Source: Methylocystis echinoides
GTDB lineage: Bacteria > Pseudomonadota > Alphaproteobacteria > Rhizobiales > Beijerinckiaceae
Length of the DNA: 64,000 bases
Reading direction: 5' to 3'
NCBI RefSeq assembly: GCF_027923385.1
Contig: NZ_BSEC01000001.1
Coordinates: 434,001 to 498,000 of the forward strand
Below are positions 1-8,170 of the stretch, in pieces. The translations under genes and the position numbers were made by a program. The notes beneath the pieces are model-generated. The model was not told the DNA's origin and made no database searches. It saw only the letters and a program-made list of their open reading frames with translations. Position 1 is the first letter of the stretch, and every line of letters begins with the position of its first letter.

Positions 1-44
1 CTATCGCCCCGAGAACCCTCGTACATTTCGACAATGTCCCGCAT
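1..44 (-). CDS. Possible 5' end of a leftward gene (partial, uncertain)
   Basis: An ATG at 44-42 on the minus strand opens a frame that stays open to the window edge (14 codons, beginning MRDIVEMYEG). A GAGGG purine run lies six bases before the ATG, and a promoter-like GGAAC-N16-GGTT sits just upstream. In alphaproteobacteria phyR is often divergent from nepR-ecfG, but these few residues do not identify the product. Too little sequence to be sure that it is a gene. Confidence 0.25.
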   Translation of the reverse strand, partial: MRDIVEMYEGSRGD

Positions 45-75
45 GCGCGCCCTCGCTCGAGGCGCCCAGATAGGC

Positions 76-100
76 AACCCCGGGACGGCGCAATCGTTCC
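76..100 (-). promoter_or_regulatory. Candidate EcfG-type promoter, pointing left
   Basis: Read on the minus strand the sequence is GGAAC, 16 bases, GGTT. The general stress sigma factor EcfG of alphaproteobacteria recognises GGAAC-N16/17-CGTT, so this has one mismatch. Its place, back to back with phyR, is where a PhyR-dependent nepR-ecfG promoter would be expected. That is inference: the downstream gene is outside the window. Confidence 0.35.
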
Positions 101-184
101 AGACGGAAAAGTTGGATTTCTAGCCCGAGGCGGCCTAATGCTCAATAACTCCCGCCGCCGACAACAGGACCGCAAGGTGTCGTC

Positions 185-973
185 ATGAACATCTCACGCG
201 AGATCGCACCCCATCTTCCCTATCTTCGCCGTTTCGCGCGCGCGCTCTGCGGGACGCAGAAGAGCGGCGACGCCTATGTCGTGGCCACGCTCGAGGCGCT
301 GGTCGCCGACATCGACGCCTTTCCGCCGAACATGTCGGCCAAGGTCGGGCTCTACCACCTCTTCATGCGCTGCTGGTCCTCCATCACGCTCAATGTCGAA
401 GAGCGGCCGGAGGACGAGCTGTCGCCGGCGGAGCGCAACGTCAGCCTGCTGACGCCGCGCTCGCGGCAGGCCTTTTTGCTGCGCACGGTCGAAGGCTTTT
501 CCGTCGAGGACGTCGCCGCCATCCTCGCGGTCACGCCGCATGAGGTCGACACGCTGATCGAGCAGGCCGGCCGCGAGATCGCCGAGCGGGTGGCGACCGA
601 TGTGCTCATCATCGAGGATGAGGCGCTGATCGCGCAGGACATCGAGTTCATCGCGCGCGACCTCGGCCACAATGTCATCGGCATCGCCCGCACGCACCGG
701 GAGGCGGTCGAGATCGCAAGCGGCCACCACCCGGGTCTGATCCTTGCCGACATCCAGCTCGCCGACGGCAGCTCCGGCCTCAACGCCGTCAACGAGCTGT
801 TGCAGACCTTCGACTGCCCGGTGATCTTCATCACCGCCTTCCCGGAGCGGCTCCTCACGGGCGAGCGGCCCGAGCCCGCCTTCCTCATCAGCAAGCCCTA
901 CAAGGTCGATACGGTGAAGGCGACGATTTCGCAGGCGCTGTTCTTCGAACGCAAGGCGACGCGGGTCGCGTGA
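185..973 (+). CDS. phyR: PhyR-type general stress response regulator
   Basis: This 262-residue protein has the PhyR layout: an ECF sigma-like N-terminal domain (about residues 1-125) and a C-terminal receiver (about 138-255). The receiver carries the acidic pair E144/D145, the phosphoacceptor D189 in the segment LILADI, T217 in VIFITAFPE and K237 in ISKPYK, with the PFxFxTG/A-type region typical of PhyR. In this family phosphorylated PhyR binds the anti-sigma factor NepR through its sigma-like domain and so releases EcfG. The start has AAGGTG upstream. The candidate leftward EcfG-type promoter upstream and the strong one before dps downstream fit the role. NepR and EcfG themselves are not in the window. 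Confidence 0.93.
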   Translation: MNISREIAPHLPYLRRFARALCGTQKSGDAYVVATLEALVADIDAFPPNMSAKVGLYHLFMRCWSSITLNVEERPEDELSPAERNVSLLTPRSRQAFLLRTVEGFSVEDVAAILAVTPHEVDTLIEQAGREIAERVATDVLIIEDEALIAQDIEFIARDLGHNVIGIARTHREAVEIASGHHPGLILADIQLADGSSGLNAVNELLQTFDCPVIFITAFPERLLTGERPEPAFLISKPYKVDTVKATISQALFFERKATRVA

Positions 974-1019
974 CGAAAACGGACGGCGCCTGTCGCGCGC
1001 CGTCCCGTCTCCTTTTGCC

Positions 1020-1045
1020 GGAACAAGACGGGCGAAACGCGCGTT
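1020..1045 (+). promoter_or_regulatory. EcfG-type general stress promoter of dps
   Basis: GGAAC at 1020-1024 and CGTT at 1042-1045 are separated by exactly 17 bases, a perfect match to the alphaproteobacterial EcfG consensus. It lies 33 bases before the dps ATG, which leaves a short leader containing the GAAGGAG ribosome binding site. Dps genes are commonly controlled by the PhyR-NepR-EcfG cascade, and phyR is the neighbouring gene. Confidence 0.8.
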
Positions 1046-1078
1046 GTCGCGTAACGCCAAAGGCCGAAGGAGCCCAAG

Positions 1079-1612
1079 ATGACCCATGTCTCGCAGAGCA
1101 GCGACACCGAGCGCGTGTCGCTCAACACGCCAAGCGACCTCTCCGATGAGGCCACGGCGCTGCTGGCGGAGCGGATCAACCGTCTCGTCGCCGACGCCTA
1201 TGTGCTCTATCTCAAGACCAAGAATTTCCACTGGCACGTCAGCGGGCCGAATTTCCGCGATTTTCACGAGATGCTCGACGAGCAGAGCGAGCAGATTCTC
1301 GACTCCATCGATCCGCTCGCGGAGCGCGCGCGCAAACTCGGCCAGCCGACGCTGCATTCACTGAGCGAAATCCTTCGGCTCGCGTCGCTCAGTGAAAACG
1401 AAAAGGATTTCGTTTCGCCCTACGAGATGCTGGTGGAGCTGATGAACGACAATGTCGCGATCGCCAAGGCCATGCGCGAGGCGCATGGGATTTGCGATGA
1501 CTGGGACGATGTCGCGACGGCGAGCCTGATCGAGCAATATCTCGACGAGACGGAGAAGCGCACCTGGTTCCTCTTCGAGGCCGCGCGCGCCGCGGACGCC
1601 GGCGGGCATTGA
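1079..1612 (+). CDS. dps: Dps-family ferritin-like DNA-protecting protein
   Basis: A 177-residue protein with the Dps ferroxidase signature: NFHWHVSGPNFRDFHEMLDE supplies the conserved His, Asp and Glu residues, followed by a long helix with IDPLAERARKLG. Family members form 12-subunit shells that oxidise ferrous iron with peroxide and bind DNA in starved or stressed cells. The N-terminal extension before the first helix (about 25 residues, Ser/Asp/Thr rich) is not lysine-rich, so DNA binding by a tail is not obvious. GAAGGAG precedes the ATG. It sits 106 bases after phyR and has its own EcfG-type promoter. A tandem repeat follows the stop codon. Confidence 0.93.
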   Translation: MTHVSQSSDTERVSLNTPSDLSDEATALLAERINRLVADAYVLYLKTKNFHWHVSGPNFRDFHEMLDEQSEQILDSIDPLAERARKLGQPTLHSLSEILRLASLSENEKDFVSPYEMLVELMNDNVAIAKAMREAHGICDDWDDVATASLIEQYLDETEKRTWFLFEAARAADAGGH

Positions 1613-1617
1613 CGCCG

Positions 1618-1703
1618 GCGCCGCACCTGACCGGGCGCAGGGCGCCGCACTTGACCGGGCGCAAGGCGCCGCACTTGACCAGGCGCAGGGCGCCGCACTT
1701 GCG
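1618..1703 (+). repeat. Tandem repeat, 24-bp unit, about 3.5 copies
   Basis: Units begin at 1618, 1642, 1666 and 1690, each reading GCGCCGCAC(T/C)TGACC(G/A)GGCGCA(G/A)G with only one or two changes; the last is partial. The array sits in the gap between the dps stop and the next gene. The period is a multiple of three, but no reading frame with a start crosses it convincingly. There are no spacers, so this is not CRISPR. Confidence 0.9.
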
Positions 1704-1782
1704 AAGACCGCGCAAAGCCGCATAATTTCCAGCGAGTCGCGCGCCGGCCGAAGCAGGGCCGGCGCAGCGCTGGAAGGGCAAG

Positions 1783-2568
1783 ATGGCGGAACCCGAAAAG
1801 CTCCTCGAGACGGTCACCTCGCATTACACGGCGGCGCGGGGGTTTCTGGCGCGGCTGTCGGCCTTCACCGCCCGCGTGACCTTCAAGATTCCCAAGGGCG
1901 CGACGCCCGGCGAGACGATCGACGAACTGGGCAGGCGCGCCGGGCTCAACGAGGAGGAGCGTCTGACGCTGCACGTTCTCGTGCGCACCAAACCCGGCGT
2001 CGCCTTTTTCGACGAGAAGATCCAGAGCATCAACCGCGCCGCCTTTCACCGCTCCGCCTTCGCGCTGAACGCGGCGACGCAGCTGCTGTTCGTCGACATG
2101 GCGGCGCAGTTCTACGTCTCGCTGCCCATGCTCAAGATCGCGCTTGTCGTCGCCAATCTGCTGTTGACCGCCGTCGCGCATTTCGAGATGCGGGCGCTCG
2201 TGCGGGCGCTGATCGCCGGCCCCAACGCATTGCCGCCCAAGCGGCGCTTCTTCAACATGTTCCCCAATCCGGACTACAACCGCGCGGTGAAGCGCAGCTC
2301 CCGCCACTACGCGCGCAGCGCCTGGAAAGAGAAATCGCTCTACCGCCCGGCCTATTTCATCAACGCCGCCTCGATCTTCATAGGCGCGCAATTCATCGTC
2401 CCGCCGGAGCGGATCATTTTTCCCTTCGGATTCATCCTGGCGAAGGTGACGGGGCTGTTCACGACGCTGGTGATGATCTTCGACATCTGGCGCGGCGTGC
2501 GCGCCGGCGAGGACGCGCGGGTCGCCCGCGAGCGGGAGATCGCGGTCTACCGCGACCTCGACATTTAA
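1783..2568 (+). CDS. Unknown membrane protein
   Basis: This 261-residue protein is not one I recognise. About residues 95-130 (TQLLFVDMAAQFYVS through IALVVANLLLTAVAHF) and 185-230 (AASIFIGAQFIV, FGFILAKVTGLFTTLVMIF) form hydrophobic stretches that look like membrane segments. The first 90 residues are polar, with an acidic helix-rich look. Between the membrane parts is a basic, aromatic stretch containing FFNMFPNPDYNRAVKRSSRHY. The ATG follows a weak GGGCAAG-type site. It stands alone between dps and a cyclase gene, so context gives no function. Confidence 0.75.
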   Translation: MAEPEKLLETVTSHYTAARGFLARLSAFTARVTFKIPKGATPGETIDELGRRAGLNEEERLTLHVLVRTKPGVAFFDEKIQSINRAAFHRSAFALNAATQLLFVDMAAQFYVSLPMLKIALVVANLLLTAVAHFEMRALVRALIAGPNALPPKRRFFNMFPNPDYNRAVKRSSRHYARSAWKEKSLYRPAYFINAASIFIGAQFIVPPERIIFPFGFILAKVTGLFTTLVMIFDIWRGVRAGEDARVAREREIAVYRDLDI

Positions 2569-2640
2569 CCTTCGGGAAGCCGGACCGGGGCGTTTGCACA
2601 GAGGGCGGACCCGGTTAAGCTGCCGGCCGCGGGCCATCCG

Positions 2641-2721
2641 GTCATTGCAAGGAGCGAAACGACGACGCACGCCAGAGCCGTGAGGGGGCTCTGGCGTGCG
2701 TCGCGCCGCGCGCAATGACGG
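2641..2721. repeat. Intergenic palindromic repeat, GTCATTGC family
   Basis: The ends are GTCATTGCAAGGAGCGA and GCGCAATGACGG, inverted with respect to each other. Inside is a perfect 15-bp inverted repeat (ACGCACGCCAGAGCC against GGCTCTGGCGTGCGT) around a short loop, so the whole element can form one long hairpin. Related ends (GTCATTGCGAGCGAAGC and its complement) occur at 21398-21427 and 23344-23439, with a fragment at 28978-28989, which indicates an interspersed repeat family in this genome. Confidence 0.85.
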
Positions 2722-2749
2722 AGGATCAGGCCCCGGAGGGACGCCGTCG

Positions 2750-4480
2750 ATGTTTTCCAATTCCATCAAACGCAAGATCATGGGCATCGCGCTGGCCCTG
2801 ATCGTCCTGATGGCGCTCACCTCTGTCCTGTCGCTCGTGATGGTGCGCCAGGTCGGCGCGCGCTTCGACGAGCTCACGTCGAGCCATGTGCCGGCCTATG
2901 GCAGTCTGGGGCGGGCGCATGTGCGCTCGCTGGAGCGGGCGCTGGCGCTGCGCCGCATGGTCATCGAGACATTTCGTCCCGATATGGAGCCGCAGCGGGC
3001 CGAGGACACAAGGAAGGTCTTCGTCGCCAAGGGGCAGGAGGTCGAGCGCGAAGTGGCGGCGGCGCGCGCCGCCATGGCGGGGCTGATCGCGAGCTCCGAG
3101 CGCGTCGAGGACCAGAAGGCTTTCGTGCGGCTCGACAGTCGCCTCGAGTCGCTGATGAGCGGCTCGCGCCACTTGCTCACCGAGGAAATCGCGCGGCTGC
3201 TCGCGGCGCTGGAGGCGAAGGACAAGGCCCGCGTCGCCGACTCTCTCTCGCGCGTCGATCGCCTGCGCGACGACGTGAATGGCGAGTTCGAAGATATTCG
3301 CACGGACATGCTGGCGTTGCTGACCGTGGACAGCGCGGCGGCGATGCAGACCCAGCAGCAGGTCATGCTGATCGCCGCGGTGTTGACCCTGCTGGCGGCG
3401 GCGCTCGGAGTCGTCTTCTCGACGCTCGTCAGCGATGGCGTCACCAGCCCCGTGCGCCGCCTGCTGGATGGCGCGCGCGCGGTGGAGGCGGGCCGGCTCG
3501 ATCACGAAATCGCGGTGACGACGCATGACGAGATCGGCGATCTGACAAAGGCATTCAACCGCATGGTCGAGCAATTGCGCCTCAAGGAGCGCATCCTCGA
3601 CACCTTCGGCCATTATGTCGATCCGCGCGTGGTGCAGGGGCTGATCGACAGGCCGTCGCTCGCCGTCGACGGCCAGCGCCGCGTCATGACCATTCTGTTC
3701 TGCGACGTCGCCGGATTCACCGCCGCGAGCGAGCGCATGACGCCGCAGGGCCTCGTCAAGATCCTCAACAGCTATTTCTCGACCATGTCGGCGCCGATCC
3801 GCGAGAATGACGGCATTCTCGACAAATATATCGGCGACGCGATCATGGCGTATTGGGGTCCGCCCTTCAACGACGCGGCGGCGCAGGAGCGTCTCGCCTG
3901 TCTCGCCGCGCTCGCCATGCTCGACCGTCTCGACGATCTGCGCGCGAGCTTTCCGGAACTCATCGGCGTGCGGACCGCGCCGATTTCCTTCGACCTGCGC
4001 ATCGGCGTGGCGACGGGCGAGGCGCTGGTCGGCAGCATCGGCTCCGAGCAGATGATGAATTACACGGTGATTGGCGACACGGTGAACCTCGCCTCGCGCC
4101 TCGAAGGCGCCTGCAAGCATTATGGCGTGCGCGCGCTGATCTCCGAGGCGACGGCGCGGGCGGCGGCGGATGTCGTGGAGACGCGCGAGATCGACCTCGT
4201 GGCCGTGGCCGGGGCGGAGAAGACGGAGCGCATCTTCGAGATCATGGGGCGCAAGGACACGCTTTCCGAACCGCGCCGCGCGCTGCGCAAGGCCTTTGGC
4301 GAAGGCCTCGCCTTTTATCGCGCCGGCGACTGGACGGCGGCGCGCACGGCCTTTTCGGAGGCGCTGGCGGCGGCGCCCGACGACGGCCCGACGCGCGTGT
4401 TCCTGCGCCGGCTGGACGAGCTGGAGACGGCGCCGGCGCAGGAGGGTTGGAACGGCGCCTGGCGATTCGCGGAGAAATAG
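2750..4480 (+). CDS. Membrane-bound class III adenylate cyclase with HAMP domain
   Basis: A 576-residue protein. A membrane segment at about 10-30 and another at about 205-228 bracket a helical periplasmic sensor region. A HAMP linker follows (about 229-281), then a class III cyclase domain from about 305. Metal-binding aspartates are in LFCDVAGFT (about 315-323) and KYIGDAIMAYWG (about 358-369). The Lys of DKYIGD and the Asp of VIGDTVNLASRLE are the pattern for ATP rather than GTP, so cAMP is the likely product. The C-terminus has a TPR-like helical stretch. The start at 2750 is preferred over an in-frame upstream ATG at 2696 because CGGAGGG lies 11 bases before it and the protein then begins directly with a membrane anchor. 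No cAMP receptor gene is nearby. Confidence 0.88.
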   Translation: MFSNSIKRKIMGIALALIVLMALTSVLSLVMVRQVGARFDELTSSHVPAYGSLGRAHVRSLERALALRRMVIETFRPDMEPQRAEDTRKVFVAKGQEVEREVAAARAAMAGLIASSERVEDQKAFVRLDSRLESLMSGSRHLLTEEIARLLAALEAKDKARVADSLSRVDRLRDDVNGEFEDIRTDMLALLTVDSAAAMQTQQQVMLIAAVLTLLAAALGVVFSTLVSDGVTSPVRRLLDGARAVEAGRLDHEIAVTTHDEIGDLTKAFNRMVEQLRLKERILDTFGHYVDPRVVQGLIDRPSLAVDGQRRVMTILFCDVAGFTAASERMTPQGLVKILNSYFSTMSAPIRENDGILDKYIGDAIMAYWGPPFNDAAAQERLACLAALAMLDRLDDLRASFPELIGVRTAPISFDLRIGVATGEALVGSIGSEQMMNYTVIGDTVNLASRLEGACKHYGVRALISEATARAAADVVETREIDLVAVAGAEKTERIFEIMGRKDTLSEPRRALRKAFGEGLAFYRAGDWTAARTAFSEALAAAPDDGPTRVFLRRLDELETAPAQEGWNGAWRFAEK

Positions 4481-4547
4481 GGCGCGGCGCCCTCTATACG
4501 GAGGAGGCGGACGGCTGTTGCAGATCAGCGGGAATTCATGCGCGAGG

Positions 4548-6239
4548 TCATATCAGGTTTGTGATGGTCGTTTTGTCCACGCCGAGGATTGCGGCGATTT
4601 CTGCGGCGGTGCGTATTCCCGACTTGCTGAGCGCCGTTATCGCAGCAATTTCCATCGCGGAAAATTGCCCGGAGTATTGAAGGGTTTTGCCTTTGGGGCA
4701 GTTGATGATGCGTTTTGCGTAAGCGAGCGCCTCCGGCTGATCCGCAAGCGCCGATTCCAGTTCCGGCAGCTTTTCGGCGTCGCGGGGATATTCCGGGATT
4801 CGGACGTCGTCCGTGACGTTTCCGGCGCCTTTCGTTGTGGGCGCAGCCTTCGTGGGCCTGCCGTCCGCAATGTTGTTGCGCTGGTCGTTGTTCCGTTTGG
4901 CAAGAGCGGCAGGCTTTCTGACGTAATTCCAAACGGTTCTCTGAGTGACGCCGAATGCCTTGCCGATCCGTTTATCGCTTATGTGCGCTTTGGCAAAGAA
5001 ACCCATGGCTTCGCTCTGAGCGGCGGTTACCACGGGCCCATCTTTTTGGCCCTCCAGATTTTCCCTTATGAGCGGGGCTTTCGTTATGACTACAGCCTGC
5101 GCCTCCGGGGAAAGTTTATAAAAGCCCCTGATCTTTGAGGGGTCTTGCGGGAAATCGTGGAGAAGAATCATCTCCTGGCCGAAACCGAACTGTATGAATT
5201 GCGGAGGCGCTGGCGCTCTGGGTCCAGCCTTGCCGCCTGTATTGTTGTTTGGCTGGCTGCTGATCCCTTTCCCCTGCAGTGCGAAGGATGCGCCGCCCTC
5301 GCCCCGAGGCGTGGTGTTACTCAGTGAAAACGGGTAGCCGGTCGAGGTGTTGGGGTTGTGTCTGTCCTGCAGACCGGGGCGAGAAGCCTCCACATGAGAG
5401 CCGCCGCCTGGCAGGCTCGACAAGCGAGGCTTTTTGGAGGGTTGCCCGGAAGGATCGAAGTCGGGCTTCCGGAGGTTCTGCGACGATGCGCCTGTAACGG
5501 ACCACTGTGTCGGCAAATCCCAGACCTTCACAATCCGGGTCCCGTTATCTGCGTGAAGAGGCGTCGCCGGTTCGACGCCGCTGCTGGCCGCGTGGACGGC
5601 ATTCTCCGGGAAGTTGTTGATCGTGATTTTGAAGTTGGTGGGTCCGAAGACGTTTATCTGGCCGGGTGTCTGCGCAGGCCCCTGCGGAAAGATGTTCGGA
5701 GGATTCTCGCCAGAGAGCGTATTCAAACCGGGGGGCGGTCCCGCAGGCTGTGGGTTCGGGAAAGGATCATTGTTCGAGAGAGGCGCGGGAGGGGGTGGAG
5801 CTGGCTGCGTGTGTTGCTGCCTTGGTCCCCCGAAGGCGCTCGGTCGGTTTGTCGTCGCACAATGGGCCGGAACCGGCGGCTGCTTGTCCTGTAATCCGGG
5901 CTCTCGCCCCACGTTCTGCGGTGACACATGCTCTGCAATCGAAAGCCCCCCGCGCGACTTCTGTGCAATCGGCAGAATCGGCGCCGAATGCTGTGCAGGC
6001 GCTAGGCCTCCGCCCGGCGCGGATGGGTTATTCGTCAGGCGCTCGTCGAAGTGTCGCTGCGCTTCCGTGTTGAAGAATTGTCCGACGCCGAGGTGAAAGC
6101 CGCCGCCGCCGATCTGAACCGTGTGGTTTTCAGGAAGGCGCTGTGCGCTGCCGACGTTCGACTCGTCCGAACCTTGTGTGCCCGGCGCGTTGATTGTGAC
6201 CGGCGTGTTTTGCACGGTTGGCAGCCGGTTATTGAACAT
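4548..6239 (-). CDS. Large orphan protein, disordered with helix-turn-helix segments
   Basis: A 563-residue protein I cannot assign to a family. Residues 1-350 are rich in Pro, Gly, Asn, Gln and Ser with little predicted order. The lysine-arginine cluster KKPRL at 269-273 resembles a monopartite nuclear localisation signal. From about 350 the protein looks folded: 373-445 contains a helix-turn-helix-like segment (DKRIGKAFGVTQRTVWNYV, 422-440) and the extreme C-terminus another (TAAEIAAILGVDKTTITNLI, 544-563), which ends with the recognition helix. GGGAG lies eight bases before the ATG. It is a lone leftward gene between unrelated genes. It could be a DNA-binding regulator or a phage or plasmid-type adaptor; an exported effector is only a guess. 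Confidence 0.8.
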   Translation of the reverse strand: MFNNRLPTVQNTPVTINAPGTQGSDESNVGSAQRLPENHTVQIGGGGFHLGVGQFFNTEAQRHFDERLTNNPSAPGGGLAPAQHSAPILPIAQKSRGGLSIAEHVSPQNVGREPGLQDKQPPVPAHCATTNRPSAFGGPRQQHTQPAPPPPAPLSNNDPFPNPQPAGPPPGLNTLSGENPPNIFPQGPAQTPGQINVFGPTNFKITINNFPENAVHAASSGVEPATPLHADNGTRIVKVWDLPTQWSVTGASSQNLRKPDFDPSGQPSKKPRLSSLPGGGSHVEASRPGLQDRHNPNTSTGYPFSLSNTTPRGEGGASFALQGKGISSQPNNNTGGKAGPRAPAPPQFIQFGFGQEMILLHDFPQDPSKIRGFYKLSPEAQAVVITKAPLIRENLEGQKDGPVVTAAQSEAMGFFAKAHISDKRIGKAFGVTQRTVWNYVRKPAALAKRNNDQRNNIADGRPTKAAPTTKGAGNVTDDVRIPEYPRDAEKLPELESALADQPEALAYAKRIINCPKGKTLQYSGQFSAMEIAAITALSKSGIRTAAEIAAILGVDKTTITNLI

Positions 6240-6517
6240 GCGCCAAGCTCCCGCCCGCTACACCGGGAAATCCGCCCCAAGGAATGCTTTTCATTCTACC
6301 GCTCCCGGCAGGCGCGCGACACTGGCCAGCGGTTGTGGCGCAGAGCGGCCTCGCGCGGGCGGCGCTTGGGGCGGGGCCGGAAGACGGATTGAGGCGCGCC
6401 TGTGTCGGCCGACGCGCCCGCCGAGAGACGGGCGACGCGCGGGACCGGGAGCCGCCCCTCTCCGATTCGGCCTTCCTCGCCTATCCTTCCGGCGCGGCGC
6501 CCTCGAATGCGGCGCCG

Positions 6518-6730
6518 TCAGGCGATGTCGAAGCGGGCAAAGCGCGCGCGGCGTTCGAGGTTGATGGGTCGCGCCCCGGCGCGCGGCAGGGTCCAGCCGG
6601 CCTGGCGCTCGAGCCCATATGCAGAAACGACAAATGCTTGCGTTTCCGGGTCGTTGCGGCCGGATTTCAGCCCGCCCTTGCGGGCGCGGGCGGGCGTGCT
6701 GAACGCGTCGCTCTTGCGCGTGTCGACCAT
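6518..6730 (-). CDS. Small basic protein of unknown function
   Basis: Starting at the ATG at 6730-6728 gives 70 residues, beginning MVDTRKSDAFSTPARARK and rich in Arg and Ala. The start is supported by GGGAGGG eight bases upstream; the longer open frame reaching further upstream has no such site. No membrane segment or signal peptide is visible. Family not recognised. It is followed by about 280 bases, to the start of the orphan gene at 6239, in which I see no gene. Confidence 0.5.
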   Translation of the reverse strand: MVDTRKSDAFSTPARARKGGLKSGRNDPETQAFVVSAYGLERQAGWTLPRAGARPINLERRARFARFDIA

Positions 6731-6881
6731 CTGTTTCCCTCCCGTTCGCCGTTTTCGACAGCGAACGTCCTTGCGCATCCCGTGCCAGACGCTTTTGACA
6801 GCATTGTCCGGGCTTGGCGGGGGTGCGGCAAAGGACCACGGGGCGCGAAAACCGATGGCGCCACTGTGATCGCGCTTCAGC

Positions 6882-7037
6882 TCACAGACGGCCGAGCAGC
6901 GCGAGCACGAGCACGATGGCGAGAATGGCGCCCACCGCGCCGCCGGGGCCATAGCCCCATTCGGCGCTGTAGGGCCAGGTCGGCAGCGAGCCGATCAGCA
7001 GCAAAATCAGCAGGACGACCAGAACGGTGGAGAGCAT
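6882..7037 (-). CDS. DUF3309-like small membrane protein
   Basis: Only 51 residues: MLSTVLVVLLILLLIGSLP, then WPYSAEWGYGPGGAVG, then AILAIVLVLALLGRL. Two hydrophobic helices flank a Trp/Tyr/Gly turn, the pattern of the DUF3309 family of tiny proteobacterial membrane proteins with unknown role. AAGAAGGAT nine bases before the ATG supports this start over the longer open frame. It is one of several very small proteins clustered between 6.5 and 8.4 kb. Confidence 0.8.
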   Translation of the reverse strand: MLSTVLVVLLILLLIGSLPTWPYSAEWGYGPGGAVGAILAIVLVLALLGRL

Positions 7038-7110
7038 GACGTCGATCCTTCTTCGCGGGTGCGTCAAAGTGGTGGATTGAATAACGGGGCGGCGTCGCCG
7101 ACCCTGCGGC

Positions 7111-7284
7111 ATGATCCGTCCGCAAGTCGCCAACGCCGTGCTCATGTCGATCCTGTTCGCGACGCTCGCGGGCGGGGCGATCCTGATGATCACCGGGGCG
7201 CCCGAATTGCGTCGTCACGTCGCCGCGGCGGTACGCAGTTGCGAGCTGAGCGCGCAGGCAGTCTTCGAAGCGCGGGCGCGCTAG
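7111..7284 (+). CDS. Possible 57-residue membrane protein
   Basis: An ATG at 7111 opens 57 codons ending TAG at 7282. The protein begins MIRPQVANAVLMSILFATLA, has one hydrophobic helix (about residues 9-29) and a polar C-terminal helix with one Cys. It is divergent from the DUF3309 gene and convergent with the next small gene, with a single base between the two stop codons. The ribosome binding site is weak (CTGCGGC), so this is a candidate only. Confidence 0.4.
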   Translation: MIRPQVANAVLMSILFATLAGGAILMITGAPELRRHVAAAVRSCELSAQAVFEARAR

Positions 7285-7285
7285 G

Positions 7286-7495
7286 TCAGCAGGTCCAAAC
7301 CCATTCGCCGCGCTGGTCGTTCCAGGCCCAGCAGACGCCCGGATTGGCATAGCCGTAGACATGGCTCCAGTCGCGCTTCTGGTAGCGCCAGAGGCCGCCG
7401 TAGCGCTGGATGTTGCCCAATTCCCTCTCCTGCGCCAGCGACGCTCCGCAAAACAGCAGCGGGACGAGCATGACGGCGATCGCAAGCTTGCGCAT
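7286..7495 (-). CDS. Small exported protein, Trp/Tyr rich
   Basis: Sixty-nine residues. Residues 1-22 (MRKLAIAVMLVPLLFCGASLAQ) form a clear signal peptide with a cleavage site near ASLAQE. The mature part of about 47 residues is dense in Trp, Tyr and Arg and contains GNIQRYGGLWRYQKRDWSHV and a C-terminal WVWTC. AAAGGAGG directly upstream fixes the start; the longer frame lacks a site. Probably periplasmic or secreted; function unknown. Confidence 0.7.
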   Translation of the reverse strand: MRKLAIAVMLVPLLFCGASLAQERELGNIQRYGGLWRYQKRDWSHVYGYANPGVCWAWNDQRGEWVWTC

Positions 7496-7590
7496 GACGC
7501 CTCCTTTGAAAGCCCTCCGCCCCACACGCCGGCCTTTTCGCATCCGGTAAGCCGTTCTATCTGGAGGAGACGAAGAGCGGAGCAAGGCCG

Positions 7591-8106
7591 ATGGCGGAGA
7601 AGCAGGATTTCGCGCCGGTGGAATGGCGGAAGGTGATTCAGTCGCCGCTGCTCGCGGGCTACGCCGTCAGCGCCGCCGATCCGAGCGGGTTCATCGGCCT
7701 GTTGCAGGAGGCCTTCGCCGCGGCGGGCATGGTCGCCGCGGGGCGCGCGCAGTCCGGCGATCAGCTGATCCGCCACGTCTGCGACGCGCTGGGGTCGTCG
7801 AGCGGCCGCGCCGAGGCGCGCGAAGGCGTGCGCAGCATCATACAGGGCGCCGGCCTCGACGAGATCAAGCAGCGCGCGCTTGCCGGTCTCGCAGAGGTCG
7901 CCGCGATCCTCGACGCAAAGGCCGGCGAACACGCCCTCCCGTTCAAGAACTGGCTGATGGCGGTCGCGCGCCAGGTTGCGGAAGCGGGGCTCGAGGACAC
8001 CTTCCTGGGCTTCGGCGGCATTCGCATGAGCGAGAAGGAAAAGGCGACGCTCCATGAGATCGCCGCCGCGCTCGGCCTGCCGGAGCCCGCCGCCGCGGAA
8101 ATATAA
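7591..8106 (+). CDS. Conserved-looking cytoplasmic protein of unknown function
   Basis: A 171-residue, largely helical acidic protein with no signal peptide or membrane segment. Features include IQSPLLAGYAVSAADPSGFI near residues 16-35 and LGFGGIRMSEKEKATLHEIA near 139-158, where the last part of the sequence looks like a defined helical hairpin. I do not recognise the family with certainty. The ATG follows AGGCCG. Two copies of a 28-bp repeat and a tiny gene follow. Confidence 0.7.
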   Translation: MAEKQDFAPVEWRKVIQSPLLAGYAVSAADPSGFIGLLQEAFAAAGMVAAGRAQSGDQLIRHVCDALGSSSGRAEAREGVRSIIQGAGLDEIKQRALAGLAEVAAILDAKAGEHALPFKNWLMAVARQVAEAGLEDTFLGFGGIRMSEKEKATLHEIAAALGLPEPAAAEI

Positions 8107-8170
8107 GCCGCCGCCGCGCTTGCCCGCGTTCGCTCGAGGCCGCAGTTCCCCTTCATGTCGGTCGCGCCGC

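Noticed and set aside
269..1357. Long leftward frames opposite phyR and dps.
   Set aside because: Both rightward genes have complete family signatures; the opposite frames do not.
1618..1703. Short direct repeats that might be a CRISPR array.
   Set aside because: The units follow each other without spacers and no cas gene is near.
4548..6239. Calling the orphan protein a type III or type IV effector because of KKPRL.
   Set aside because: A five-residue basic cluster in a disordered region is weak evidence, and no secretion system gene is in the window.
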